Positions 31,752 through 43,536 of a DNA stretch of 64,000 nt are shown one piece after another. Under the pieces are notes generated by a model, which was not told the DNA's origin, searched no databases, and saw only the letters and a program-made list of their open reading frames with translations. Each line of letters begins with the position of its first letter. Within the stretch, counting starts at the first letter, position 1. A program made the position numbers and the translations under genes. The stretch covers positions 1 through 64,000 of the forward strand of contig JBJCIZ010000016.1 in NCBI GenBank assembly GCA_051294375.1. The letters run 5' to 3'. This stretch comes from Paraspadella gotoi. Its lineage: Eukaryota > Chaetognatha.

Positions 31752-32040
31752 TCGGATCTGCTTATCAGCAGATTCTGACTATAATTCACTTTGTCGGTCC
31801 GTCGGTCCAACCCCAAAATCAAATTTTTTTTATCATATCAGAACATTGAATTATAATAAATTATGCAAAAAAATTATGTCTGTCTGTCCATCCTCCCTTA
31901 GCATTAAACTCCAATTACTCGTGTTTGGTTGGATGGAATGGAATGATATTTTGTGTGTGGGTAGGAGAAAGTGTGTGATTGAGCTGGATATAAATTTTCA
32001 ATGGAATCGTGCTAGTAGAAGTGAGTTTAAATAGAAAAAA
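31752..32040 (+). repeat. CGGATCTGCTTATCAGCAGA-family repeat, third copy
   Basis: It begins CGGATCTGCTTATCAGCAGA, then TTTGTCGGTCCGTCGGTCC and TAATAAATTATGC. It has the same order as the copies that flank and invade the RecQ gene. Confidence 0.75.
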
Positions 32041-32925
32041 CAAAAGTCATATTTACTTGAAGTATTTTTACTTACATTTATTCATAATTATTTTATTTAT
32101 TAAAAATTGGATAGATGAAATGAAATTTAGTGTGTGGGTAAGAAAGTATGTGGATTAAGCTGAATATTAATTTTTGATGGAATTGTATGAGTGGAAAAAA
32201 GTTGAATATAAAACTAAAAGACAATTATTTGAATATTTTAAAGTTTTTCTTCTCTCTATCTCTCTGATTGATTGATTGATCGATTGTTTGACCAAATTAT
32301 GCCAGTTGACAAAATTATGCCCGTTGACCAAATTATGCCCGTTGACCAAGTTAAGCGCAGCTACTCAAAATGTTTTTTTATAGATTTATTAAGAAGTCAG
32401 TTATGATTTGTTATGTTACAATTTGTTATGATCTGTTAAGATCACAAATTGAAAGTCAGAAAAAATTACTGTGACTTATCAAGCAGATCCGATGTTTGCT
32501 CAAACTTATTTATTATTTATTTATAAATAAAAATTAAAATATTTTTTCAACAGTTATTTATTATTATTAAAAACAGATTCATAGAGCGCATAAAAGTAAG
32601 CTTTAAAATTCTAATTTATTTTATATTTTAATATTAAGCCATTTAAAAATATAAAAAAAATCTAATTATAATACAATCATATTTATGATTTTTTAGTTCT
32701 TATCTACAAAAAATTTTAAATTGATTAAATTCAATTAAAAAAATTTAATTAGCTTATTATTGTTAGCTAAAAGCAAAACATTTTTTTAACAAATTTAATA
32801 ATTAATTTTAATTTTTTAATTATTCTTAATTGTAACTAGAATACAAAACATAAGCACATTAAAACATAAAATTGGTATTAATAAAGAATATACAGCTTTT
32901 AACCAAACTTTCTTGCATGTTCAAT
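32041..32925. other. AT-rich spacer between the RecQ and OTU/recombinase genes
   Basis: Contains a short tandem of ATTATGCCCGTTGACCAA (32290-32350) and repeated GTTATGATTTGTTATG words. No gene is seen. Confidence 0.6.
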
Positions 32926-35900
32926 TTAACAATCTTCATCACAATCACGAAATTGAGAAACAGTATTAGTCTCATTTTTTCTTTGCTGAGCTTTGATACG
33001 ATTGCGACATTTGTTTAAGCGTACATTTCTTTGACGAGCTGTTTCTTTAGCTTGTGGTACAATGTATTCTACATTATAATCTTCACACAAAGTTTTAATT
33101 TTTAATTCTGTTTCGTCCATTTTTCTAACTCTCTTTTTTTTCATAAAATAATTAATACGGTCAGTAAATGACTTTTGACCACTTCCAAACTGTTGAGAAG
33201 ACTTAAAATCAGATAAATCATCATCATTATCAACAGAATCAAACTCTTCAGAATGTGTAGTGTCACCGTGCTCTTGCACGTTTTTTAATTCTCGTTTTCT
33301 TTTATTAGGTCTTGAAATAAGAGAATTAACAAAAACTCCTGCAGTTTTTGAAATATCTGATGTAGTTAACCTATAACTTTCTTCCGCGCAGATTTCAGAG
33401 TGCTGCATGTGTTCAGTAACTGAATGCATCGTTAGATTAGCTTTGGCAGCATGTGGATCAATTAGGCAAGCTGCTAATTGCCTTTCTTTAGAGACAGTCT
33501 CAACATAAATTCTCCAAAATGAGGGTGAAAAAGTAATGCAGAGTGCTTCACAAGCAGTTTTCAAAGACATTTCTAATTCTTTCCTCAAAGGAGCTTTCCC
33601 AACACTATTGACAAAAAAAACCGATTCATTTATGATCAAACCATTTCGTTTCAATTTCATTTTCAGATTTTGCAACCCAATTAAATAATTTTTTAAAAAT
33701 GAAAGTTTAAAAACTGGCCATATTATGCATGTTGCGCGAAAATGACTGGTAACTTCTTTTTTCCTAGGCCGGATAAAATGGGTATTTTTATTTTGCAGTT
33801 GACCAAAAACTACAATGAATTCATCATCAACGGAAGTTTTTTGTTCAAAATCTTCAATTGCTTTCATGATATCTGGAACACTGATAGAGGTACTGTCAGA
33901 AGATCTTGAGACATTAAAAAATAGAAAAATTAAATAAACAACTCCTACAACTAATGTGACGAACGGCTTGTAATCATCCAAATCATCAAAATTTTGATTG
34001 GCCCAAATTCTACCAACTTCATCGAACTCATCGCCATGAAATAACAAAGAATATTCTTCAGTAGAGAAATTTTCTATTTGTTGGGCTCTACTGTTTTTTT
34101 TTGCTGCATTATGATCAGCGTAAAACTGGGTTATGGGATGAAAAAGAGTTTTCAACTCAATGAAATTTTCTTCAAATTTACTAGATTTTGGTAACCATTT
34201 ACCAGCCATTAAAAAAGTATTAAATTTTCTTAGACAAGATATGTTGGAAAAATAGCTATGCTTCTTTCTACCATTTTTGACAAGGACAAGTAAAAATTCA
34301 GAAATCATCGATAAATCTTCAACTGCTGATAAAATATCCATTGTCTGATGATTGGCAAAGCCTTTTGATGTACAAACAAAAGATAAAAAACGAGCAACAT
34401 TATTTATTGTGTAGTTTGTTCTGACTTGTATATGAGCAATTTTTTTAGCATCTGTAATCAGGTTACTTTGATTGACACGCCAATATTGTTTTAAATGATA
34501 AGAAAAAGATACTGGAAAACCGAGAGCTGATTGATATCTGAGATCCAAAATCAATTCTTTTAGACTTTCATCTATTTTTAGTATTTGATTAATCCCCTTC
34601 TCAATAGGTTTATATTGAGTTCCGGACACCTCATCCCAAAGCTCATCAAGCTCATCAATATTATTTGGTCTAAAAAATCCACTTAATTCATTAAAGTTAA
34701 TATCTTGGTCTCTATTAACTTCTTCTCGAACTATCACTTCTTTAAGAAGTTGATTTAAAGCTTCATTACAAACGGGATTAGTCATTTTCATTTCTTTGAT
34801 TTCAGAATAAACAGTTTGGGCTTGTTCCTCAATAGGAAAACTTGTGTTCATCTCTTTATTCATTGGTAATGTTTTTTGCAATTTTTTATTAGTGCCACTA
34901 ATGTTATTTTGTGAAACAATTTTGGGGGAAGAATTCGCATCTAGTTTAGCAATATCAAAATCTAAAGAAGTAAAAGAACCATCGCCAAAAACAGTAATAT
35001 TTTCAATTATTATTTCATCAGAAGAATCATCCTTTTCTTCTGCTTGATTCTTTTTGGTTTTTTTGACAATTAACCTTTTTTGAGAGGAATGTGAAGCAAG
35101 CAAATCTTTAGAAGAACAAGATGCAATTGCTACAGAATCACTAACAACAAAATCATTGTTGTTTTTTTCAATATTTGAGTCAAGTGAAGAACAAACTTTA
35201 GAATGAGTTTCGGAAGTGAAAAAATCTGATGTGTTTGGCAAGTCATGTTCCAAAACTGTTTCAAGGACAGTTTCAGTCAAATTATCGAAATTTAATGTTT
35301 TTGTACTAACTTGGGGATTTTTTAAATCAACAGCATGTAAAATTTGTGAGGAACAATTTTCTTTTATTCCATCTATTATAATTGATAGTTTCTCTTGTGA
35401 TACACGTTTACTTTTGGCAGTAATTTTGGGACATTCGATTAAGTTTTTTAATCGCACATTGAAAAACGTTACAAATTTATTTCCCATCTTTGGTGGACAT
35501 TCAAGAGAATTTTTAATTTCACCAACAGATTTGTCATAAATGTCTTCTTTTCCAATTATTGTTATCGGAAATAATGAATCAAAGTGAGAACGATATTCAA
35601 TTGCAGAATCATCACCTCCGGTTTGGAGCAAAAATATGGGATGTAATGCTTTTTTCTCCAAACATTGATGATATATTTCGTGCAAAGATACTTCGTTGGT
35701 GACCGATATTCTTATGATTATAAAACGAACCATAAGCACAATGCTAAGAGCAACGAAATCTAATTCTGATATTTCTAAAGCAGAAAATTTTTCCACATAG
35801 TTCTTTTTAATATCAATCCCTGCAACACCCAAATGTGGATAATCTACAAGCAGTTGCGACTCAATCATACCGTTCCAATGACCCAAATTAAACGTTTTGA

Positions 35901-36855
35901 CTGCTAATCTTAAATCAATGACCCTTTGAATGTAGAACTCTGAATCTGGTTCGATCTGAGGAGTAAAATGTTTTATAATTGAATGATAACCACAATGTCC
36001 ATCTTTATTGCAAGAAAGAATTACAAATGGAAATTTTATATCATTTATTATTAACAGATTAACATTTTTATAACAGAATAATGATCTTTCATTCAGAGAT
36101 TCCATGCGCTCTTTATCTTTTAAAATTGTAGTTATTATGTCCTGACAATTTTGTATAATGTTAGGACTTAGGCTCAATGTGTCTATATTTTCTAAATCCT
36201 TTGGAGTAGAGGTTGGAATATGTTTAATTGGAGTTAGTGTCAAATCATCAGAAGGATCTGGAAATGAGCGAATCCCATCAATTTCATATTTTTCAACCAA
36301 CCTTTTCAAATAAGTTTTAAAAGTGCTTTTAATTATTTTTTTTGGAACTAAATTTATGCTAGTTAAAATTTGATTGCCATCAGATATTAATAATTTAGTG
36401 ACCTCACTGTTGCAGGTTAGTTCAATTTCGTCATCAACTTTGCTAAATTTCAGAACTGCAGGGTTTTCCTTTAGCAATAATTTTTTTGCAATTGACCAAT
36501 GGCGGTTTAAAAAAAATTCTTTTAAAAAATTGCTTTCTCGTAATGACTTTGCTAAAAAAATCTTTTCATAGTGTGATTGAAAAGCAGTTGTTGCATGTAA
36601 AATTGGTTCATTTTCATCATCAGTACTACCTTTGCCTACTGGTTCTACTGTTTCTACGTTACTTTCATTCACGGGATTGGGTTGACTATCTTCTTCAACA
36701 TCAGAATCAACCAACATTTCTCCAGATTTTGATGTTGGAAGTTTAAATGGATATTGAAATTGGCCCAAAACATTTACCATTTTAACTTTACGACTATCCA
36801 TTTCATTGTCACATAGATGCTTTTGCAAATACTCTTTTGCAAACAATTTTTCCAT
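32926..36855 (-). CDS. OTU-domain / tyrosine-recombinase-like fusion protein
   Basis: An intronless 1309-residue frame. Residues about 275-430 look like an OTU cysteine protease: NKDGHCGYHSI puts the catalytic Asp/Cys at D285 and C288, and EYRSHFDSL gives a candidate His at 424. Residues 440-740 are low-complexity and acidic. Residues about 755-1180 follow a tyrosine-recombinase plan: a helical core-binding-like region (RFLSFVCTSKG, FLLVLVKNGRKK), then candidate catalytic R984 (NVSRSSDS), R1115 (PSFWRIYVET), H1152 (EHMQHSEIC) and Y1161 (ESYRL). R to R is 131 residues and H to Y is nine, both typical. The C-terminus is basic (NKRKREL, KKKRVRK). OTU domains remove ubiquitin; tyrosine recombinases cut and rejoin DNA. 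The only large intronless gene in the window, it may be from a mobile element (Crypton-like in principle), but no family match is claimed. Confidence 0.7.
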   Translation of the reverse strand: MEKLFAKEYLQKHLCDNEMDSRKVKMVNVLGQFQYPFKLPTSKSGEMLVDSDVEEDSQPNPVNESNVETVEPVGKGSTDDENEPILHATTAFQSHYEKIFLAKSLRESNFLKEFFLNRHWSIAKKLLLKENPAVLKFSKVDDEIELTCNSEVTKLLISDGNQILTSINLVPKKIIKSTFKTYLKRLVEKYEIDGIRSFPDPSDDLTLTPIKHIPTSTPKDLENIDTLSLSPNIIQNCQDIITTILKDKERMESLNERSLFCYKNVNLLIINDIKFPFVILSCNKDGHCGYHSIIKHFTPQIEPDSEFYIQRVIDLRLAVKTFNLGHWNGMIESQLLVDYPHLGVAGIDIKKNYVEKFSALEISELDFVALSIVLMVRFIIIRISVTNEVSLHEIYHQCLEKKALHPIFLLQTGGDDSAIEYRSHFDSLFPITIIGKEDIYDKSVGEIKNSLECPPKMGNKFVTFFNVRLKNLIECPKITAKSKRVSQEKLSIIIDGIKENCSSQILHAVDLKNPQVSTKTLNFDNLTETVLETVLEHDLPNTSDFFTSETHSKVCSSLDSNIEKNNNDFVVSDSVAIASCSSKDLLASHSSQKRLIVKKTKKNQAEEKDDSSDEIIIENITVFGDGSFTSLDFDIAKLDANSSPKIVSQNNISGTNKKLQKTLPMNKEMNTSFPIEEQAQTVYSEIKEMKMTNPVCNEALNQLLKEVIVREEVNRDQDINFNELSGFFRPNNIDELDELWDEVSGTQYKPIEKGINQILKIDESLKELILDLRYQSALGFPVSFSYHLKQYWRVNQSNLITDAKKIAHIQVRTNYTINNVARFLSFVCTSKGFANHQTMDILSAVEDLSMISEFLLVLVKNGRKKHSYFSNISCLRKFNTFLMAGKWLPKSSKFEENFIELKTLFHPITQFYADHNAAKKNSRAQQIENFSTEEYSLLFHGDEFDEVGRIWANQNFDDLDDYKPFVTLVVGVVYLIFLFFNVSRSSDSTSISVPDIMKAIEDFEQKTSVDDEFIVVFGQLQNKNTHFIRPRKKEVTSHFRATCIIWPVFKLSFLKNYLIGLQNLKMKLKRNGLIINESVFFVNSVGKAPLRKELEMSLKTACEALCITFSPSFWRIYVETVSKERQLAACLIDPHAAKANLTMHSVTEHMQHSEICAEESYRLTTSDISKTAGVFVNSLISRPNKRKRELKNVQEHGDTTHSEEFDSVDNDDDLSDFKSSQQFGSGQKSFTDRINYFMKKKRVRKMDETELKIKTLCEDYNVEYIVPQAKETARQRNVRLNKCRNRIKAQQRKNETNTVSQFRDCDEDC

Positions 36856-39508
36856 ACCACAAGTAATAGAGATTGAATTGGATTCGACAAAGCTGCATTA
36901 AAAAATAAGCCCCAGTAAACAAAATATTTTTAAAAAACGAAAATAATAATCTATGATTATAAATTTATGATTCAAAAGATACTATTCTATAATTTGAAAA
37001 TGAAATAATAATCATATTTTTAAGCTTTAATTCTATTTTTATAATTAATTCAAAAATGAAATTTTATGACGGAAAATATAACAATTTTAAATTCTCCCCC
37101 AAAAAATATATTATCATTTTAATAACATTATTATGATTCCAAATATAACACATACAATCTCAAAAATATAATTCGATGATATTAAAAATTTAATATAGTA
37201 AATTCTAAATTATGATTTTAAAAATATGATTTTATGATTTAAAAAAAATGATTTTATGATTTAAAAAAAATGATTTTATGATTTGAAATAAGAGAATAAT
37301 ATTTAATAGGTTTTCAAAGCATAAAATCATATTTTTCAAAGCATAAAATCATATTTTTCAAAGCATAAAATCATATTTTTCAAATCAAAATCATATTTTT
37401 CAAATCAAAATCATATTTTTCAAATCAAAATCATATTTTTCAAATCAAAATCATATTTTTCAATAACATTATATTTATTAACATAGAATTGTATTTGTGT
37501 TATCATGAAAAGTTTTTTGTAAGATATTATATTGATATGTTGATATTACATAGTCATATATTTTTATTATTAATTAGTACTATTTAATGTTGGTCTCAAA
37601 GAATCAAAACGGTTTTTTGAAAGTTACAATTATATTTTTAAAATCAATCATATTTTTTTAATAAGAGAATAATATTAATATGTTTTAAAATAATAAATCA
37701 TTTTTAAAGTCATATTTTTAAAATTATAGAATCATATTTTTAAAATTATAGAGTCATATTTTTATAATTATAAAATCATATTTTTCAAATCATAAAATCA
37801 TATTTTTCAAATCATAAAATCATATTTTTCAATAACAAAATTATAAAAAATAGAATTGTATTTATGTTATCATGAAAAGTTTTTTTTAAGATATTATATT
37901 TTTTTCAAGCCACATGATATTACATAGTCAAATATTTTTGTTATTAAATAGTACTATTTAACGTTTACCTCAAAGAATCAAAACGGGTTTTTGAAGCTTA
38001 CAATTATATTTTTCAAATCATAAAATCGTATTTTTCAAATCGTATTTTTCAAATCGTATTTTNNNNNNNNNNNNNNNNNNNNNNNNNCAAAAAAACCGTT
38101 TTGATTTTTTGAACAGATATTAAATAGCACTATTTAATTAAAAAATATATGACTATGTAATATCATTTTGGTTTCAAAAAAATATAATATTTACAAAAAA
38201 CTTTTCATGATAACAAAATACAATTCTATGTTAATAATTATTATGTTATTGAAAATATGATTTTATGATTTGAAAAATATGATTTTGATTTGAAAAATAT
38301 GATTTTGATTTGAAAAATATGATTTTATAATTTTTACAATATGATTTTATAATTTGAAAAATATGATTTTATAATTTTTATATTATGATTTTATAATTTT
38401 AAAAATATGATTTTATGTTTTAAAAATATGATTTTTAAAAATATAATTATAACTTCAGAAAAACCGTTTTGATTCTTTTGAGACCAACATTAAATAGTAC
38501 TATTTAATAATAAAATATGACTATGTAATATTATTTTGGCTTCAAAAAAATATAATATCTTACAAAAAAGTTTTAATTATAACATAAATACAATTCTATA
38601 TTAATAATTAAAATGTTATTGAAAATCTGATTTTATGATTAAAAATATTATTTGAAAAATATGATTTTATAATTTGAAAAAATATGATTTTATAATTTGA
38701 AAAATATGATTTATAATTTGAAAAATATGATTTTATAATTTGAAAAATATGATTTTATAATTTGAAAATATGATTTTATAATTTTGAAAAATATGATTTT
38801 ATAATTTGAAATATATTTTATATATTTATAGTTTTAAAAATAGGATTTTATAATTTGAAAAAATATGGTTTTTATGATTTGAAAAATATGATTTTATGAA
38901 TATTAAAACCTATTAAATAGTATTCTTTTATTTAAAAAATATTGTGATTTAAAAAATATGATTATGATTTTAAAAGTATAATTTATAACCTTCAAAAAAC
39001 CGTTTTGATTCCTTGAAACCAACATTAAATAGCACTATTTAATAATAAAAATATATGATTATGTAATATCATTTGGTTTCAAGAAAATATAATATCTTAA
39101 AAAAAACCTTTCATGAAAACATAAATACAATTCTATGTTAATATTTATAATGTTATTAAAAAATATGAATTTATGATTTGAAAAATATGATTTTATGATT
39201 GAAAACCTATTAAATATTTATTCTCTTATTAAATGAATATGATTATGATTTTAAAAATATAATTGTAATCTTCAAAAAACCGTTTTGATTCTTTGAGACC
39301 AACATTAAATAATACTATTTAATTATAAAAATATATTATTATGTAATATCATTTTGGCTTCAAAAAATATAATATCTTTATAATATCTTTCATGATAACA
39401 TAAATACAATTCTATGTTAATAATTATAATGTTATTGAAAAATATAATTTTATGATTTGAAAAATAGGATTTTATGATTTGAAAATAGGATTTTATGATT
39501 TGAAAAAA

Positions 39509-39772
39509 TAGGGAGTGGTCTTTTCATACAATTGAAACATTCTTTGAAATATTATACCACTTCATTGATAGGGAAGCCAGGTTCACTGGAGTGAATAAAT
39601 GAGACTGTGAAAGAGTCTTGATTGAAAGCTTGCAGAAACCTGCTATGTTATTATCTTGTAAGTGTGATGGAGGCCTTAAACCACCAAAGCCTGTCCAAAG
39701 TCAGGGACAAGATAGCTTATTTATTAAATGAATGGATAATTTTTATATTTGGTTGTACCAATTTCATAGGAT
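39509..39772 (-). repeat. Dispersed 265 bp repeat, left copy in the palindrome
   Basis: Begins GAGTGGTCTTTTCATACAAT and ends TTGGTTGTACCAATTTCATA. It is the inverted partner of the copy at 43266-43536, with the same flanking satellite. Terminal words are weakly complementary; no clear pol III boxes. Confidence 0.85.
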
Positions 39773-42700
39773 TTTATGATTTGAAAAATAGGATTTTATG
39801 ATTTGAAAAATAGGATTTTATGATTTGAAAATATGATTTTATGATTTGAAAAATATGATTTTATGATTTGAAAAATATGATTTTATGATTTGAAAAATAT
39901 GATTTTTTATGATATTAAAACCTATTAAATAATATTTTTTTATTAAAAAAATATTGTGATTTAAAAATATATGATTATGATCTTTAAAAAGTATAATGTG
40001 TAACTTCAATAAAATAAAACCCGTTTTGGTTCCTTGAAACCAACATTAAATAGCACTATTTAATAATAAAAATATATGATTATGTAATATCATTTTGGTT
40101 TCAAGAAAATATAATATCTTAAAAAAAACCTTTCATGAAAACATAAATACAATTCTATGTTAATATTTATAATGTTATTAAAAATATGAATTTATGATTT
40201 GAAAAATATGATTTATGATTTGAAAAATAGGATTTTATGATTTGAAAAATATGATTTTTTTATGATATTAAAACCTATTAATAATATCTTTTTAAAAAAA
40301 TATTGTGATTTAAAAAATATGATTATGATTTTAAAAGTATAATTGTAAACCTTCAAAAAACCGTTTTGGTTCCTTGAAACCAACATTAAATAGCACTGTT
40401 TAATTATAAAAATATATTATTATGTAATATCATTTTGGCCTCAAAAAATATAATATCTTTATAATATCTTTCATGATGACATAAATACAATTCTATGTTA
40501 ATAATTATAATGTTATTGAAAAATACGATTTTATGATTTGAAAGATAGGATTTTATGATTTGAAAATATGATTTTTTATTTGAAAACCTAATAAATATTA
40601 TTCTTTTATTAAAAAAATATGATTATGATTTTAAAAATAAAATTGTAACATTCAAAAAACCGTTTTATTCTTTGAGACCAACATTAAATAATACCATTTA
40701 ATAGTAAAAATATATGATTATGTAATATTATTTTGGCCTCAAAAAAATATATCCTACAAAAACTTTTCATGATAGCATAAAATACAATTCTATGTTAATA
40801 ATTATAATGTTATTGAAAAATATGATTTTATGATTTGAAAATTACGATTTTATGATTTAAAAAATATGATTTTATGATTTGAAAAATATGATTTGAAAAA
40901 TATGATTTTATGATTTGAAAAATATGATTTTATGATTTGAAAAATATGATTTTATGATTTGAAAAATATGATTTTATGATTTGAAAAATATGATTTTATG
41001 ATTTGAAAAATATGATTTTATGATTTGAAAAATATGATTTAAAGTTATGATTTTGTAATTTTAAGATGATTTTATCATTTAAGACTTATTAAATATTATT
41101 CTCTATTAAAAAAATATGATTATGATTTTAAAAATATAATTGTAACCTTCAAAAAAACCGTTTTGATTCTTTGAGACCAACGTTAAATAGTACTATTTAA
41201 TAATAAAAATATGACTATGTAATATCATTTTGGCTTCAAAAAAATATATGTTACAAAAAATTTTTATGATAACATAAATACAATTCTATGATAATAATTA
41301 TAATGTAATTGAAAATTATGATTTTATGATTTGAAGAATATGATTTTATGATTTGAAAAATATGATTTTATGATTTCAAAATTATGATTTTATGATTTGA
41401 AAAATATGATTGATTTTATGATTTGAAAAATATGATTTTATGATTGAAAAATATGATTTTATGATTTGAAAAAATATGATTTTATGATTTGAAAAATATG
41501 ATTTTATGATTTGAAAAATGATGATTTTTAATCGATTTGAAAAATATTACGATTTGAAAAATACGATTTGAAAAATACGATTTGAAAAATACGATTGTCA
41601 AATCATAAAATCATATTTTTCAAATCATAAAATCATAATTTTGAAATCATAAAATCATATTTTTCAAATCATAAAATCATATTCTTCAAATCATAAAATC
41701 ATAATTTTCAATTACATTATAATTATTATCATAGAATTGTATTTATGTTATCATAAAAAATTTTTTGTAACATATATTTTTTTGAAGCCAAAATGATATT
41801 ACATAGTCATATTTTTATTATTAAATAGTACTATTTAACGTTGGTCTCAAAGAATCAAAACGGTTTTTTGAAGGTTACAATTATATTTTTAAAATCATAA
41901 TCATATTTTTTTAATAAGAGAATAATATTTAATAAGTCTTAAAATGATAAAATCATTCTTAAAATTACAAAATCATAACTTTAAAATCATATTTTTCAAA
42001 TCATAAAATCATATTTTTCAAATCATAAAATCATATTTTTCAAATCATAAAATCATATTTTTCAAATCATAAAATCATATTTTTCAAATCATAAAATCAT
42101 ATTTTTCAAATCATAAAATCATATTTTTCAAATCATAAAATCATATTTTTCAAATCATATTTTTCAAATCATAAAATCATATTTTTTAAATCATAAAATC
42201 GTAATTTTCAAATCATAAAATCATATTTTTCAATAACATTATAATTATTAACATAGAATTGTATTTATGCTATCATGAAAAGTTTTTGTAGGATATATTT
42301 TTTTGAGGCCAAAATAATATTACATAATCATATATTTTTACTATTAAATGGTATTATTTAATGTTGGTCTCAAAGAATAAAAACGGTTTTTTGAATGTTA
42401 CAATTTTATTTTTAAAATCATAATCATATTTTTTTAATAAAAGAATAATATTTATTAGGTTTTCAAATAAAAAATCATATTTTTCAAATCATAAAATCCT
42501 ATCTTTCAAATCATAAAATCGTATTTTTCAATAACATTATAATTATTAACATAGAATTGTATTTATGTCATCATGAAAGATATTATAAAGATATTATATT
42601 TTTTGAGGCCAAAATGATATTACATAATAATATATTTTTATAATTAAACAGTGCTATTTAATGTTGGTTTCAAGGAACCAAAACGGTTTTTTGAAGGTTA

Positions 42701-43265
42701 CAATTATACTTTTAAAATCATAATCATATTTTTTAAATCACAATATTTTTTTAAAAAGATATTATTAATAGGTTTTAATATCATAAAAAAATCATATTTT
42801 TCAAATCATAAAATCCTATTTTTCAAATCATAAATCATATTTTTCAAATCATAAATTCATATTTTTAATAACATTATAAATATTAACATAGAATTGTATT
42901 TATGTTTTCATGAAAGGTTTTTTTTAAGATATTATATTTTCTTGAAACCAAAATGATATTACATAATCATATATTTTTATTATTAAATAGTGCTATTTAA
43001 TGTTGGTTTCAAGGAACCAAAACGGTCTTTATTGAAGTTACAGATTATACTTTTAAAGATCATAATCATATATTTTTAAATCACAATATTTTTTTAATAA
43101 AAAAATATTATTTAATAGGTTTTAATATCATAAAAAAATCATATTTTTCAAATCATAAAATCATATTTTTCAAATCATAAAATCATATTTTTCAAATCAT
43201 AAAATCATATTTTTCAAATCATAAAATCCTATTTTTCAAATCATAAAATCCTATTTTTCAAATCA

Positions 43266-43536
43266 TAAAATCCTATGAAATTGGTACAACCAAATATAAA
43301 AATTATCCATTCATTTAATAAATAAGCTATCTTGTCCCTGACTTTGGACAGGCTTTGGTGGTTTAAGGCCTCCATCACACTTACAAGATAATAACATAGC
43401 AGGTTTCTGCAAGCTTTCAATCAAGACTCTTTCACAGTCTCATTTATTCACTCCCAGTGAACCTGGCTTCCCTATCAATGAAGTGGTATAATATTTCAAA
43501 GAATGTTTCAATTGTATGAAAAGACCACTCCCTATT
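43266..43536 (+). repeat. Dispersed 265 bp repeat, right copy in the palindrome
   Basis: Begins TATGAAATTGGTACAACCAA and includes GGCTTTGGTGGTTTAAGGCC, GCAGGTTTCTGCAAGCTTTC and CTGGCTTCCCTATCAATGAA. It ends AAGACCACTCCC. It mirrors 39509-39772 about a point near 41.52 kb. Confidence 0.85.

Noticed and set aside
34844-35539. Plus-strand frames inside the OTU/recombinase gene
   Set aside because: Antisense shadows of the 1309-codon minus-strand frame, which carries the recognisable motifs.
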